Assembly (NCBI RefSeq): GCF_003946445.1
Contig: NZ_RHOF01000016.1
Location: 1-64,000 of the forward strand
DNA from: Loigolactobacillus jiayinensis
GTDB lineage: Bacteria > Bacillota > Bacilli > Lactobacillales > Lactobacillaceae
Length of the DNA: 64,000 nt
Direction of reading: 5' to 3'
This document shows positions 44,314-53,078 of this stretch, piece after piece; position 1 is the stretch's first letter, and every line of letters starts with the position of its first letter. The translations under genes were made by a program, and so were the position numbers. The notes under the pieces are model-generated. The model was not told where the DNA came from, did not search any database, and was given only the letters and a program-made list of their open reading frames with translations.

Positions 44314-44835
44314 ATGCGTTTACGGGAAAAAATTTGGCTCAATGTTTTACTGGTTTTTTTAATGCTGCTTGATGGCTCACTAAGCTATATTTTTGGCGGC
44401 ACGTTGCATCGTTATCCGGATACAATGATTATTCGGCTTTTAGTGCTAGGCTTAGTACTAGTGTATTTCTTTGCGCCTGATTTTCCGCATTTGCTCTGGA
44501 TAGCCTTGATCCTAGGTTTGTTCTACGATAGCTTCTATACGGGTATTTTAGGTGTCTATACGTTCTTATTTCCATTAATTTTGTTATTGACGCGGTGGAT
44601 CGCCCAATTCTTTACGCCAGCGCCGTTAGTGATCGGGGCAATTTATCTGATTGATTTAACGGCTTTAGAAAGTTGTGTGTACGGAATGAATACGTTTATG
44701 GGTCTGACAACGATGTCGTTAAGTGATTTTATTCCTGATATTTTAGGGCCAACTTTAGCATTGAACCTAGTTTTGTTTATCTTTTTATACTTGCCTTTAC
44801 GCCAGTTGATCTTAAAGCTAGATTCAACTTACTAA
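44314..44835 (+). CDS. mreD: Rod shape-determining protein MreD
   Basis: 173 residues, about five hydrophobic segments, LGLFYDSFYTGILGVYTF matching the MreD core. Membrane partner of MreC. Starts directly after the mreC stop. Confidence 0.9.
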   Translation: MRLREKIWLNVLLVFLMLLDGSLSYIFGGTLHRYPDTMIIRLLVLGLVLVYFFAPDFPHLLWIALILGLFYDSFYTGILGVYTFLFPLILLLTRWIAQFFTPAPLVIGAIYLIDLTALESCVYGMNTFMGLTTMSLSDFIPDILGPTLALNLVLFIFLYLPLRQLILKLDSTY

Positions 44836-44937
44836 GTATTCAACACGACTAAGCGCAACAATAAAAATAGAGTCAAGACATAACCCTAAGAAGTATGCTA
44901 AAATTTAGATAATCGTGTCAACTAGGGAGTGGCAATC

Positions 44938-45612
44938 ATGCATTATGTGGTTTTGAAGGGTCATCGCGGTGGCTATCAATTAACTTTAAAGCAAAGCGGT
45001 GCGTTTACGGCGATCATTGCGGAGTTAAGTGAATTATTCGTTAAATTAAGTCGTGAGCAGGCTGGTCAAGATGAAGAACAAATCGTTGGTTTTAAAATTG
45101 ATACCGAAAATCGCTTATTTACTGAGCGTGAAAAACGGCAAATTCAAGAGTTGATCGAACAGTACCCTCAATTTCGCGTGGAACAAATTGAATCTGGGGT
45201 TATGACGAAAACGGCGGCTAGAGCTTGGAAAGAGCAAGATAGTATACATCTTAGCCGCTTAGTTATTCGTAGCGGTCAAGAAGTTCAAATTGATGGCGAT
45301 GTGCTATTTATTGGTGCAGTCCATCGTGGTGGTATTTTGCGGGCCACAGGCAGTATTTTTGTGGTCGGTAAGATTGAAGGCGTTGTTCATGCAGGATTTC
45401 CTGATCAGGAAGAGGCCATTGTGGTGGGTGATCTTAGTCAAGCCATTCAGGTACGAATTGCGGATAATGTTGATATTTTAGCGGATAGTGATCAAGCTTT
45501 TACACCGCGTTCAGTTACATATATTAATGATTTACATTTACTTGATTACGGTAATCTGGATGAGCTTAAGGTGATTCGGCCGAAGTTATATAACAAGATT
45601 GGGGAGGCATAA
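44938..45612 (+). CDS. minC: Septum site-determining protein MinC
   Basis: 224 residues. The C-terminal beta-helix domain shows the repeats DGDVLFIGAVHRGG, LRATGSIFVVGKIEG and VHAGFPD characteristic of MinC; the N-terminal domain is poorly conserved. Inhibits FtsZ assembly with MinD. ATG at 44938 with GGGAG at 8 bp. Three bp before minD. Confidence 0.92.
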   Translation: MHYVVLKGHRGGYQLTLKQSGAFTAIIAELSELFVKLSREQAGQDEEQIVGFKIDTENRLFTEREKRQIQELIEQYPQFRVEQIESGVMTKTAARAWKEQDSIHLSRLVIRSGQEVQIDGDVLFIGAVHRGGILRATGSIFVVGKIEGVVHAGFPDQEEAIVVGDLSQAIQVRIADNVDILADSDQAFTPRSVTYINDLHLLDYGNLDELKVIRPKLYNKIGEA

Positions 45613-45615
45613 CTC

Positions 45616-46413
45616 ATGGGAACGGCAATCGTGGTGACATCCGGTAAAGGTGGCGTTGGTAAAACGACCACCAGCGCCAATTTAGGAACAGCATTGGCGC
45701 TACAAAATAAAAAAGTTTGTTTGATGGATTTAGATATTGGTCTGCGTAATTTAGATGTCGTTTTAGGTCTTGAAAACCGAATTATTTATGACATTGTTGA
45801 CGTGGCGCAGGGTCGTGCTAAGTTACATCAAGCTTTGGTTAAAGACAAGCGCTTTGAGGATAATTTATATTTATTACCAGCAGCGCAGAATACGGATAAG
45901 GATGCCTTAATGCCTGCTGAAGTTAAAGCCATTGTTGATGAATTAAAGGACGATTATGATTTTGTCATTCTTGATTGTCCTGCCGGTATCGAGCAAGGTT
46001 TCCAAAATGCCATTGCCGGTGCTGACTGTGCAATCGTAGTAACGACACCAGAGATTTCTGCAGTTCGCGATGCTGACCGTGTGGTTGGTTTATTGGAACA
46101 GGCTGAAATGGCACAAGAACCACGACTGATCATCAATCGGATTCGGCAACATATGATGAATGAAGGCGACGTGATGGATATTGATGAAATTACACGTCAT
46201 TTATCGATTTCGTTGTTGGGTATCGTGTTAGATGATGACGGTGTTATTAAGTCGTCTAACCATGGTGATCCAGTTGTACTTGATCCTAAAAATCTAGCCA
46301 GTCAAGGGTACCGGAATATTGCTCGGCGTTTATTAGGTGAGACAGTTCCGTTAATGTCGATTAAGGAAGAGAAAGTTGGCTTTTGGCAACGTCTTTTTGG
46401 TGGACGCAAGTAG
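45616..46413 (+). CDS. minD: Septum site-determining protein MinD
   Basis: 265 residues, deviant Walker A SGKGGVGKTT, LMDLDIGLRNLDVVLG, ILDCPAGIEQGF, and a C-terminal amphipathic membrane-targeting helix (VGFWQRLFG). No minE follows, as in Gram-positives that use DivIVA/MinJ-type positioning. Confidence 0.95.
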   Translation: MGTAIVVTSGKGGVGKTTTSANLGTALALQNKKVCLMDLDIGLRNLDVVLGLENRIIYDIVDVAQGRAKLHQALVKDKRFEDNLYLLPAAQNTDKDALMPAEVKAIVDELKDDYDFVILDCPAGIEQGFQNAIAGADCAIVVTTPEISAVRDADRVVGLLEQAEMAQEPRLIINRIRQHMMNEGDVMDIDEITRHLSISLLGIVLDDDGVIKSSNHGDPVVLDPKNLASQGYRNIARRLLGETVPLMSIKEEKVGFWQRLFGGRK

Positions 46414-46432
46414 GTTAAGTGCTGTGGCCAAT

Positions 46433-46461
46433 TTGACAGTCAGATTAAAATGTGCTAATCT
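46433..46461 (+). promoter_or_regulatory. Promoter of the T-box(His) ABC transporter operon
   Basis: TTGACA (46433-46438) and TAATCT (46456-46461), 17-bp spacer; start near 46468. Confidence 0.7.
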
Positions 46462-46467
46462 TACTCT

Positions 46468-46729
46468 CATAATAAATAACGTTGAACAGAAGAGTAGTCG
46501 TATTTAGATTAACAGAGAGTTTCTGGTAGCTGTGAGGAAACAATCAAGTACGACGAAACACATCTGCGAGTATTGCGCACTGAATAGAGTAAGTGCACAC
46601 GGGAAAGCCCGTTACTGCTGTAGTTCATTGAACTACCTGAGGTGCTAGTTGTGAAAGTAGCACAAATTAGGGGTGGAATCACGAAATCAATCGTCCTCTT
46701 GAAGTTATTTGACTTCAAGAGGATTTTTT
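46468..46729 (+). promoter_or_regulatory. T-box leader, His (CAC) specifier, with first terminator
   Basis: Full stem I with AGAGAG (46514-46519) and a specifier region GAAA-CAC-ATCTGCGAG, aligned base for base with the valS leader of this window; specifier CAC (His) at 46559-46561. T-box GGGTGGAATCACG at 46671-46683. Terminator TCCTCTTGAAGT/ACTTCAAGAGGA (46694-46723) plus TTTTTT. Predicts control of the downstream ABC transporter by uncharged tRNA-His. Confidence 0.87.
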
Positions 46730-46750
46730 ATTTGGTACAGTGGACTATTG

Positions 46751-46839
46751 GAGGTGCTGATCGTGAGGTCAACACGAATTGAGGTGGAACCACGCATTGC
46801 GTCCTCGAAAACAACTTGTTTTCGAGGACTTTTTTTTAT
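46751..46839 (+). promoter_or_regulatory. Duplicated T-box antiterminator/terminator module without stem I
   Basis: GAGGTGCT (46751-46758) through AGGTGGAACCACG (46782-46794) repeats the 3' part of the preceding leader (46639-46683) at a distance of 112 bp. A second terminator GTCCTCGAAAAC/GTTTTCGAGGAC (46801-46831) with eight T's follows. No second specifier domain lies between. One aptamer therefore appears to face two terminators in series. Confidence 0.83.
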
Positions 46840-46865
46840 TCAACGATTTAAGGGGAGATGTTGAA

Positions 46866-47528
46866 ATGGATGTTTTAGCTTCACAATGGCATTATGCCTG
46901 GCAAATTATGCCTTCTTTGTTTGATGGGATCAAAATGACCCTATCACTGTTCTTCTTCACATTAATTGGCTCGATTCCATTGGGAATCATTGTTGGTTTG
47001 GGTCGAGCTTCCAAATTTAAACCGATTCGGAATATTCTTGGAATCTACGTTTGGATCATGCGAGGAACGCCCTTATTGCTCCAATTAATTTTTGTCTTTT
47101 ATGGTTTACCAATTGTTGGTATTGTATTCCAGCGATATGATGCAGCATTATTTGCCTTTATTATCAATTATGCCGCTTATTTTGCGGAAATCTTTCGTGG
47201 TGGTTTACAATCAATCGATCGTGGACAATATGAAAGTGCTAAGGTCTTACGCTTAACTTATTGGCAAACAATTAAAAAAATCGTTTTACCGCAAGTTATG
47301 AAGATTGTTTTACCGTCGATCGGTAATGAAGTTATTAACTTGGTTAAGGATTCTTCCTTAGTCTACGTAATTGGTCTAGGTGATCTATTACGGGCAGGTA
47401 ACGTTGCTACGGCACGCGATGTGACGTTGTTGCCATTAGTCCTTGTGGGGATTGGATACTTACTGTTAACCGCAATTTTGACCTTGATTCAACACAAGGT
47501 TGAGCAACACTATAGTTATTACAAATAG
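46866..47528 (+). CDS. Amino-acid ABC transporter permease (probable histidine)
   Basis: 220 residues of the HisM/GlnP permease family: five hydrophobic segments, N-terminal GIKMTLSLFF, and the EAA-type cytoplasmic loop (ESAKVLRLTYWQTIKKIVLPQ in parts). The ATG at 46866 has AGGGGAGA at 8 bp; the longer frame opened at 46779 runs through the T-box. Substrate inferred from the His specifier upstream. Confidence 0.88.
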   Translation: MDVLASQWHYAWQIMPSLFDGIKMTLSLFFFTLIGSIPLGIIVGLGRASKFKPIRNILGIYVWIMRGTPLLLQLIFVFYGLPIVGIVFQRYDAALFAFIINYAAYFAEIFRGGLQSIDRGQYESAKVLRLTYWQTIKKIVLPQVMKIVLPSIGNEVINLVKDSSLVYVIGLGDLLRAGNVATARDVTLLPLVLVGIGYLLLTAILTLIQHKVEQHYSYYK

Positions 47529-47540
47529 GAGGGCATAACA

Positions 47541-48185
47541 ATGTTAGAATTAAAAGCAATTAGTAAACGATATGGCCGCCGCTTAATTTTAGATCAGCTT
47601 GATTTAACCGTTAAAGATGGTGAAGTTTTAGCAATTGTTGGTCCTTCTGGTGCCGGTAAAACGACACTATTGCGGTGTATCAGTGGTTTAGAACGCATCG
47701 ATGGCGGTCAGATTTCATTGGATGGCCAAGTTTTTGATCCCTATGACAATCAAGATAAAGATAGTGTAATTGGGGTTGTTTTTCAGGATTTCCAATTGTT
47801 CCCTAACCTTAGCGTATTAGATAATATTACGTTGGCACCGATGCTGGCGTTGAAGCTAGGCAAAGCTGAAGCTGAAAAACAAGCGCGGGCATTACTAAAG
47901 CGGCTAGCCTTAACTGGTAAAGAGGCGCTATATCCGTATCAGTTATCTGGTGGTCAGAAGCAGCGGGTTGCCTTGGCACGCGCATTGGCGATGAAACCAA
48001 AGATACTCTGCTATGATGAGCCAACCAGTGCGTTGGATCCAGATTTACGCCAAGAAGTTGAAAAGTTGATTTTGGGACTGAAAGCTGATGGGATGACGCA
48101 AATTGTTGTGACCCATGATTTAGAATTTGCTGAGAATATTGCGGATGCGGTCAAACACGTTGATGCACTTCCAGAAGCACAATAA
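47541..48185 (+). CDS. Amino-acid ABC transporter ATP-binding protein (probable histidine)
   Basis: 214 residues. Walker A GPSGAGKTT, Q-loop VFQDFQLFP, signature LSGGQKQRVALARAL, Walker B LCYDEPTSALDP, H-loop VVTHDLEFA. Somewhat shorter than HisP at its C-terminus. SD GGAGG. Drives the permease upstream. Confidence 0.92.
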   Translation: MLELKAISKRYGRRLILDQLDLTVKDGEVLAIVGPSGAGKTTLLRCISGLERIDGGQISLDGQVFDPYDNQDKDSVIGVVFQDFQLFPNLSVLDNITLAPMLALKLGKAEAEKQARALLKRLALTGKEALYPYQLSGGQKQRVALARALAMKPKILCYDEPTSALDPDLRQEVEKLILGLKADGMTQIVVTHDLEFAENIADAVKHVDALPEAQ

Positions 48186-48222
48186 GCTGTGGGCAAAATA
48201 AGAATGATAGGGGGGCCGAAGA

Positions 48223-49053
48223 ATGCGTAAAAAAATAGTAAGCGCACTGCTCGCAATTTTGATTATTTTTAGTGCAGTTAGTTTGACGGGCTGCTCGCGA
48301 CAAAGTGAAAATACTGATTCTTGGTCAACAATTCAACGTCGCAAAAAGGTTATCATCGGGTTAGATGATAGTTTTGTGCCCATGGGCTTCCGGGCTAAAA
48401 GTGGGCAGTTAAAGGGTTTTGATATTGATTTGGCCCGAGCTGTTTTCAAAAAATATAATATTAAAGTTGATTTTCAAACGATTGACTGGTCGATGAATGC
48501 CACTGAGTTACGTAATCATACCATCGATTTAATTTGGAATGGTTATACGATCACGCCACAGCGGAAGAAAGTTGTTCGCTTTAGTTCACCATATTTGTTG
48601 AATAAACAAATATTAGTTACGATGAAAAAGGATAAAATCACTAGCTTTGCGGGAATGCAAGGTAAGGTTTTAGGTGTTCAAACAGGATCATCTGGTTATT
48701 CCAGCTTAGAATCAGATCCTAGTTTGTTAAAAAACTATATCAAAAATAAAACACCAGTTTTGTACAGTACATTTAACGATGCGTTTATTGATTTAAACGC
48801 TAACCGGATCCAAGGCTTACTGATCGATCGTGTATACGCAAATTATTACATTGATCACCAAGCTAATCGAAATGATTACCAGGTCACAGAAGGTAACTTT
48901 GCTTCTGAAGATTTTGCCGTAGGGATGCGTAAGTCAGATAAAACATTACAACGCAAAATTGATTCTGCCATGAAGGAATTATATCGTGATGGGACAATGA
49001 AGAAAATTAGCATGAAATGGTTTGGCGAGGACGATACGATCCCACAAAAATAA
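48223..49053 (+). CDS. Amino-acid ABC transporter substrate-binding lipoprotein (probable histidine)
   Basis: 276 residues. Lipoprotein signal peptide with lipobox SLTGC (Cys at about residue 24), then family 3 solute-binding domains: GLDDSFVPMGFR, GFDIDLARAV, DLIWNGYTITPQRKKVVRFS, LGVQTGSSGY. Anchored outside the membrane; captures an amino acid for the transporter. Operon ends with a strong terminator. Confidence 0.92.
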   Translation: MRKKIVSALLAILIIFSAVSLTGCSRQSENTDSWSTIQRRKKVIIGLDDSFVPMGFRAKSGQLKGFDIDLARAVFKKYNIKVDFQTIDWSMNATELRNHTIDLIWNGYTITPQRKKVVRFSSPYLLNKQILVTMKKDKITSFAGMQGKVLGVQTGSSGYSSLESDPSLLKNYIKNKTPVLYSTFNDAFIDLNANRIQGLLIDRVYANYYIDHQANRNDYQVTEGNFASEDFAVGMRKSDKTLQRKIDSAMKELYRDGTMKKISMKWFGEDDTIPQK

Positions 49054-49060
49054 GGTACAT

Positions 49061-49104
49061 AAATACCCTGCAAACGAAAAATTGCTTTCGTTTGCAGGGT
49101 ATTT
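49061..49104. terminator. Bidirectional terminator between the ABC operon and aspartokinase
   Basis: AAATACCCTGCAAACGAAA and TTTCGTTTGCAGGGTATTT form a perfect 19-bp stem with a 6-nt loop. Confidence 0.88.
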
Positions 49105-49109
49105 ATTGT

Positions 49110-50486
49110 TTAAATCAGGTTCTTCTCTTTTTCATTACTGAAGAAGGCCTTATATAAGCCGCGGACAGCGTTATACTCATCCTTTTCCCGAACGCCAAAC
49201 ATGATTGATACTGGTGAAGCACCGTGATCTAAGGTAACGATTGAGACGCCAGCTTGGGCGATACTATTAGTTGCTTTCGCCATCATACCGATATGATCTT
49301 GGATACCTTCACCAACGATCATAACTAAGGCATAATGATGGATGACACGAATATCATCTGGCTGAATTGCCTTTTTGATTGCCGCCAATACTTTAGGCTC
49401 TAATTCTGGTGTTAGTTCACGTTCACGGATGACGATTGTGATATCGTCGATCCCAGATGGAATGTGTTCAAAACTAATGCCAAACTCAGCTAATATTTGC
49501 AGTACTTTGAATACAAAACCGACTTGTTTATTCATTAAATATTTACGAATATAGATGCCTAAGAAGCCGGTATCACTGGCAATGCCGGAAATTGGGCGTT
49601 GTGGATCGTATATCTTTCGCGCTGAGATCAAGGTACCTGGTTTTAGCGGATGATTAGTGTTTTTGACGCGAACAGAGACGCCACCTTCAATTGCTGGAAT
49701 CAAGGCTTCATCATGAAAAACTGAGAAACCAGCGTAAGAAAGTTCGCGCATTTCACGGAAAGTTAAGTGTTCAATGGCCGCAGGATGGGGCACAATCTTT
49801 GGATTAGCGGCATAAATTGCATCAACATCAGTAAAGTTTTCGTAAAGTTCCGCTTTAAACGCGCGGGCAAAAATAGCGCCAGTAATATCAGAACCACCAC
49901 GTGAGAAGGTACAGATTTGACCGTCCTTAGTGTAACCAAAGAATCCAGGAATGATCAACAAGGTTTTGCTTTTTCTGAAGGCCGCTAATTGCGTATAACT
50001 TTCAGATAATACTTGTGCATCACCAGGAGTCGCACTGACTAGTAAACCCGCTTCTTGGGGGCTAAGGTAATGACTAGGTATGCCGATGTGATTTAGGATA
50101 GCAGCGATTAGCTTTGCATTATTATCCTCACCAGCGGCCTTAAATGCGTCCAGCAAATAGTCAGCAGACGGATAGTCATGTTCAGGTAGCTGCATAATAT
50201 GGTCATGAACCACTTGGAATTCACTAGCTGGTAAATCAAAGCCAGCCGCAATTTCTTGATAACGGGCTAAAATCGCATGTTGAATTGCAACGGGATTTTC
50301 TTTGTTCAGAATAACGTTTGCGTAATCAATCAAAAGGTCGGTGACTTTACGATCATCAGCAAAACGTTTACCTGGTGCGGAAACGACGACTGCGCGCCGT
50401 TTACTGTCCCCTCGGATGATCTCGATTACTTTCTTGAGTTGGTTGCTGGAAGCTAATGAACTTCCGCCAAACTTCGCCACTTTCAA
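49110..50486 (-). CDS. Aspartate kinase
   Basis: 458 residues, class with C-terminal tandem ACT domains, nearest to the B. subtilis YclM (ThrD) and E. coli LysC forms. KVAKFGGSSLASSNQL at the start, TFSRGGSDITGAIFARA in the kinase domain, VGEGIQDHIGMMAKA and VSIMFGVREKD in the ACT part. First step toward Lys, Thr and Met. No lysine riboswitch is seen upstream. Single gene on the minus strand. Confidence 0.92.
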   Translation of the reverse strand: MKVAKFGGSSLASSNQLKKVIEIIRGDSKRRAVVVSAPGKRFADDRKVTDLLIDYANVILNKENPVAIQHAILARYQEIAAGFDLPASEFQVVHDHIMQLPEHDYPSADYLLDAFKAAGEDNNAKLIAAILNHIGIPSHYLSPQEAGLLVSATPGDAQVLSESYTQLAAFRKSKTLLIIPGFFGYTKDGQICTFSRGGSDITGAIFARAFKAELYENFTDVDAIYAANPKIVPHPAAIEHLTFREMRELSYAGFSVFHDEALIPAIEGGVSVRVKNTNHPLKPGTLISARKIYDPQRPISGIASDTGFLGIYIRKYLMNKQVGFVFKVLQILAEFGISFEHIPSGIDDITIVIRERELTPELEPKVLAAIKKAIQPDDIRVIHHYALVMIVGEGIQDHIGMMAKATNSIAQAGVSIVTLDHGASPVSIMFGVREKDEYNAVRGLYKAFFSNEKEKNLI

Positions 50487-50602
50487 ACTCAGCCACTTCT
50501 TTCTCGATTATTAAAATAAAATTAATATTAGCATAGCAAATTCACATCTAAAAGGCAATTTTTGTTGGTAATTTTAATTTAACCGGCGCAAATAAAATTT
50601 TA

Positions 50603-50631
50603 TTGACAACGTATCCAAACTGGCCTATATT
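50603..50631 (+). promoter_or_regulatory. Promoter of thiT
   Basis: TTGACA (50603-50608) and TATATT (50626-50631), 17-bp spacer, just before the TPP aptamer. Confidence 0.75.
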
Positions 50632-50654
50632 AAAACCAACAATTAAACAATTAA

Positions 50655-50740
50655 CTGCAAAGGGGAGCCAATTTTTGGCTGAGAGTGATTAATTTCAGAC
50701 CCTTGAACCTGTTGTGTTAACACACGCGTAGGAATTGTAG
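50655..50740 (+). promoter_or_regulatory. TPP riboswitch (THI box)
   Basis: Conserved aptamer elements in order: GGGGAGCC, GGCTGAGAG, AGACCCTTGAACCTG and CGTAGGAA. Binds thiamine pyrophosphate. Placed before a thiamine transporter gene. Confidence 0.95.
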
Positions 50741-50758
50741 CTGGCGTAAGCCATTTTT

Positions 50759-50797
50759 GCAACCTTTTTGTAGTCGATTGAACTATGGGGAGGTTGT
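50759..50797 (+). promoter_or_regulatory. SD-sequestering hairpin of the TPP riboswitch
   Basis: CAACCT (50760-50765) can pair with AGGTTG (50791-50796), which overlaps the thiT SD GGGGAGG (50787-50793). No T-tailed hairpin is seen before the gene, so control is probably at translation. Confidence 0.55.
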
Positions 50798-50802
50798 TTT
50801 TT

Positions 50803-51384
50803 ATGTCTAATCGGCATTTATTAGTCTGGATCGAAGGAACAGTCATCGCAGCATTAGCGATGGCGTTGGAATATTTACCACATGCGGTGGGACCGTTGAA
50901 TATTTCTTACGGGATCATCCCCTTAGCCGTTTATAGTTTACGGCGTGGTTGGAAGGCTGGCTTAAGCAGTGGGTTAGTATGGGGACTATTGGATCTGTTC
51001 TTACGCGGTTTTGGTAGTGGGGGTTTCTTAAATCCGTTACAGGGGTTGATTGAGTATCCATTAGCCTTCGCGGCCGTTGGTTTGATTGGTTTGGGTGCTG
51101 GCCCAATGCAACGGGCATTGGTGCGACAACAGCGCGGGTGGATGTTCGGCTATGCAATTAGCGCCACTTTCTTAGGTGTTTTATGCAAATACTTTTTACA
51201 CTTTGTGGCTGGCGTCTTTTATTGGGGTTCCTACGCGCCAAAGGGAATGAGCCCAGTGCTTTATTCACTGGTTGCCAATGGTGGTAGTGCTATTTTGAAT
51301 TTGATCTTGGCCAGTTTAGTGGTGGGTCTACTATTAGTTAGTGCACCACATTTATTTATGCCAAAAAATATACAACCAGCTTAA
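50803..51384 (+). CDS. thiT: Thiamine ECF transporter S component ThiT
   Basis: 193 residues, six hydrophobic segments; family signature around EYLPHAVGPLNISYGIIPL and GGFLNPLQGLIEYPLAFA, and a Trp-rich KYFLHFVAGVFYWGSYAP loop that binds thiamine in known ThiT. Works with the shared EcfAA'T module encoded elsewhere. ATG at 50803 after GGGGAGG; the ATG at 50785 precedes that SD. Confidence 0.93.
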   Translation: MSNRHLLVWIEGTVIAALAMALEYLPHAVGPLNISYGIIPLAVYSLRRGWKAGLSSGLVWGLLDLFLRGFGSGGFLNPLQGLIEYPLAFAAVGLIGLGAGPMQRALVRQQRGWMFGYAISATFLGVLCKYFLHFVAGVFYWGSYAPKGMSPVLYSLVANGGSAILNLILASLVVGLLLVSAPHLFMPKNIQPA

Positions 51385-51397
51385 TTCTATGTATAGT

Positions 51398-51430
51398 AAA
51401 AGGACTCGGTCATGACCGAATCCTTTTTTT
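51398..51430. terminator. Terminator after thiT
   Basis: AAAAGGACTCGGTC and GACCGAATCCTTTTTTT form a stem with a 2-nt (or slightly opened) loop; flanked for both directions. Confidence 0.8.
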
Positions 51431-51435
51431 GTTGT

Positions 51436-51549
51436 TTATTGAAAAGCTGCAATTGCGGTCATGACCATGCCACCAAGAACTGCAATTAACATAACCCAAA
51501 CGACGATTTTTGTTAACTTTGTAAAGCCACTAGTTTTTTCTTTTTTCAT
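51436..51549 (-). CDS. DUF4044 family small membrane protein
   Basis: 37 residues: a Lys-rich N-terminus (KKEKTSGFTKLTK) followed by one transmembrane helix (VVWVMLIAVLGGMVMTAI). This matches the DUF4044 small proteins of Lactobacillales. GAGGTGG lies 10 bp before the ATG. Function unknown. Confidence 0.75.
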   Translation of the reverse strand: MKKEKTSGFTKLTKIVVWVMLIAVLGGMVMTAIAAFQ

Positions 51550-51625
51550 TGCGATCTATTGCCACCTCAATTGAATTAATTTAGGAACAGTTTAACCTGT
51601 TTTCCCCTAGATTGCAATTATTGTT

Positions 51626-52573
51626 TCAGAAAAAGTGCCGATGACGTAACCACCAAGCAGCTAGCCAAGACACAATCAGTGTTCCAAAGATAATTACCGC
51701 AAATGCGTGGGCACTAGCAGCACCGGGTAAATGAACGTTCATTCCATAGATACCGCCGATAATAGTCGGTATCGTAAGGATGATTGTGATTGAGGTCAGT
51801 ACTTTCATAATAATATTCAAATTATTGGAAACAATTGAACTGACAGTCGTATTATATTCGTCAATAATCTGTTTTTGTTGGATTGTTGTGGTTGCTGCTT
51901 GCTCACTTTCAATTAAAATATCACGTAGCAACTTAATAAATGGTGCTGTCTCAAAATAAAATTTACTGGCTTGCAAATTAGCTAATAATTGGCGGTTTTT
52001 ATGTAATGCAGTTTGAAAGCGAATCAAACTTTTCTGCATCGCTGTTAATTGAAATAAATCATTGTTTTCATTGGCTAATGAAAGGGTCTTTTCTAGTTCG
52101 TCCATGGCCCGACTATTTTCGTCTAGGCAATCAAGGTAATACTTATTAATGAACCAAATCAACTGTAAAGCAAAGCGTTCATGGTTACTGGTGTTAAGTT
52201 GCGTTTGCTGCAATAAAAAATCTTGAATAAACGGTGCTGAGTGGTTGCTGATAGTGATCAGTGCTTCTGCAGTCAGAATAATCGCAAACGGAAACGTCGT
52301 GTATTCATTATATCCTAGTGGACTAACTGTTTCGTGAGGAAAACGTAATAAAATCAGCGCCGGTTGTTCGATGATCGAATGGTGGATACCCTCGGCGCGC
52401 GGGTTTTCTTTATCATCTAGTACTGCGGTCAAATAATCGCTGGGTAAAGTGAAGCGAGTTTGTAATTGATTGAGCTCATTAACAGTTGGTTGTTCAACGT
52501 GAACCCAACAGTTGCGCTGGTAGTCAGCAATTGGTAGTAGCTGACCAGCTTGGGTATGAAAATAATTAAGCAC
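51626..52573 (-). CDS. corA: CorA-like magnesium/divalent cation transporter
   Basis: 315 residues: a large cytoplasmic domain, two C-terminal transmembrane helices and the selectivity motif YGMN (in GIYGMNVHLPG). GTG at 52573 with AAGGAAG at 8 bp gives the usual MLNYF-type start; the frame opening at TTG 52612 has an SD touching the codon. Confidence 0.88.
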   Translation of the reverse strand: MLNYFHTQAGQLLPIADYQRNCWVHVEQPTVNELNQLQTRFTLPSDYLTAVLDDKENPRAEGIHHSIIEQPALILLRFPHETVSPLGYNEYTTFPFAIILTAEALITISNHSAPFIQDFLLQQTQLNTSNHERFALQLIWFINKYYLDCLDENSRAMDELEKTLSLANENNDLFQLTAMQKSLIRFQTALHKNRQLLANLQASKFYFETAPFIKLLRDILIESEQAATTTIQQKQIIDEYNTTVSSIVSNNLNIIMKVLTSITIILTIPTIIGGIYGMNVHLPGAASAHAFAVIIFGTLIVSWLAAWWLRHRHFF

Positions 52574-52705
52574 AAAAATCGCTTCCTTTTCCGTAATAGT
52601 AAGTTCAATCAACCTCTTGTCATTTTACCACTTTTCCCGTAGGCTAAATATAGCAAGAACGATAACATAAAGCGATGTTTAGTTAGAAAAGGTAGGTCAA
52701 AGTGA

Positions 52706-53038
52706 ATGCTTATATTGGGGATATCAATACCGCTACTCGGTTTGCTCATCGGGGTAATCCTGCAGCACACTCATTTTAAGTGGCGGGCAACACCAATTGA
52801 TTGGTTCACATTAAGTTGTTTGCTAGCCAGTGACGTTTTGATTTGGGTACGTTACCGCTATCAAGCAACGAGTTTACTAATTATGCTGATGGTGATTGTG
52901 GCAATTTTTGTGGTCATTGGGTTAGCGTGGCATCGGGGTGAAATTTTATACCGTGTCTTTTTTAAACTTTGGTGGCGATTGCTATTTTTGCCAAGTTTAA
53001 TCGCTTATTTCGTATTGGTCGCATTACAGTGGGTTTGA
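52706..53038 (+). CDS. DUF3397 family membrane protein
   Basis: 110 residues, four hydrophobic segments and the FFKLWWRLLFLPSLIAY end typical of DUF3397, a Lactobacillales/Bacilli family found just before mraZ. Function unknown. Confidence 0.75.
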   Translation: MLILGISIPLLGLLIGVILQHTHFKWRATPIDWFTLSCLLASDVLIWVRYRYQATSLLIMLMVIVAIFVVIGLAWHRGEILYRVFFKLWWRLLFLPSLIAYFVLVALQWV

Positions 53039-53078
53039 ATACTAGTTATTAACGGTGAAATAGGTGGGGAAATCAGTG

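Noticed and set aside
50487-50600. Lysine riboswitch or T-box upstream of aspartokinase
   Set aside because: The intergenic stretch is short, AT-rich and lacks any conserved lysine-riboswitch or T-box elements.
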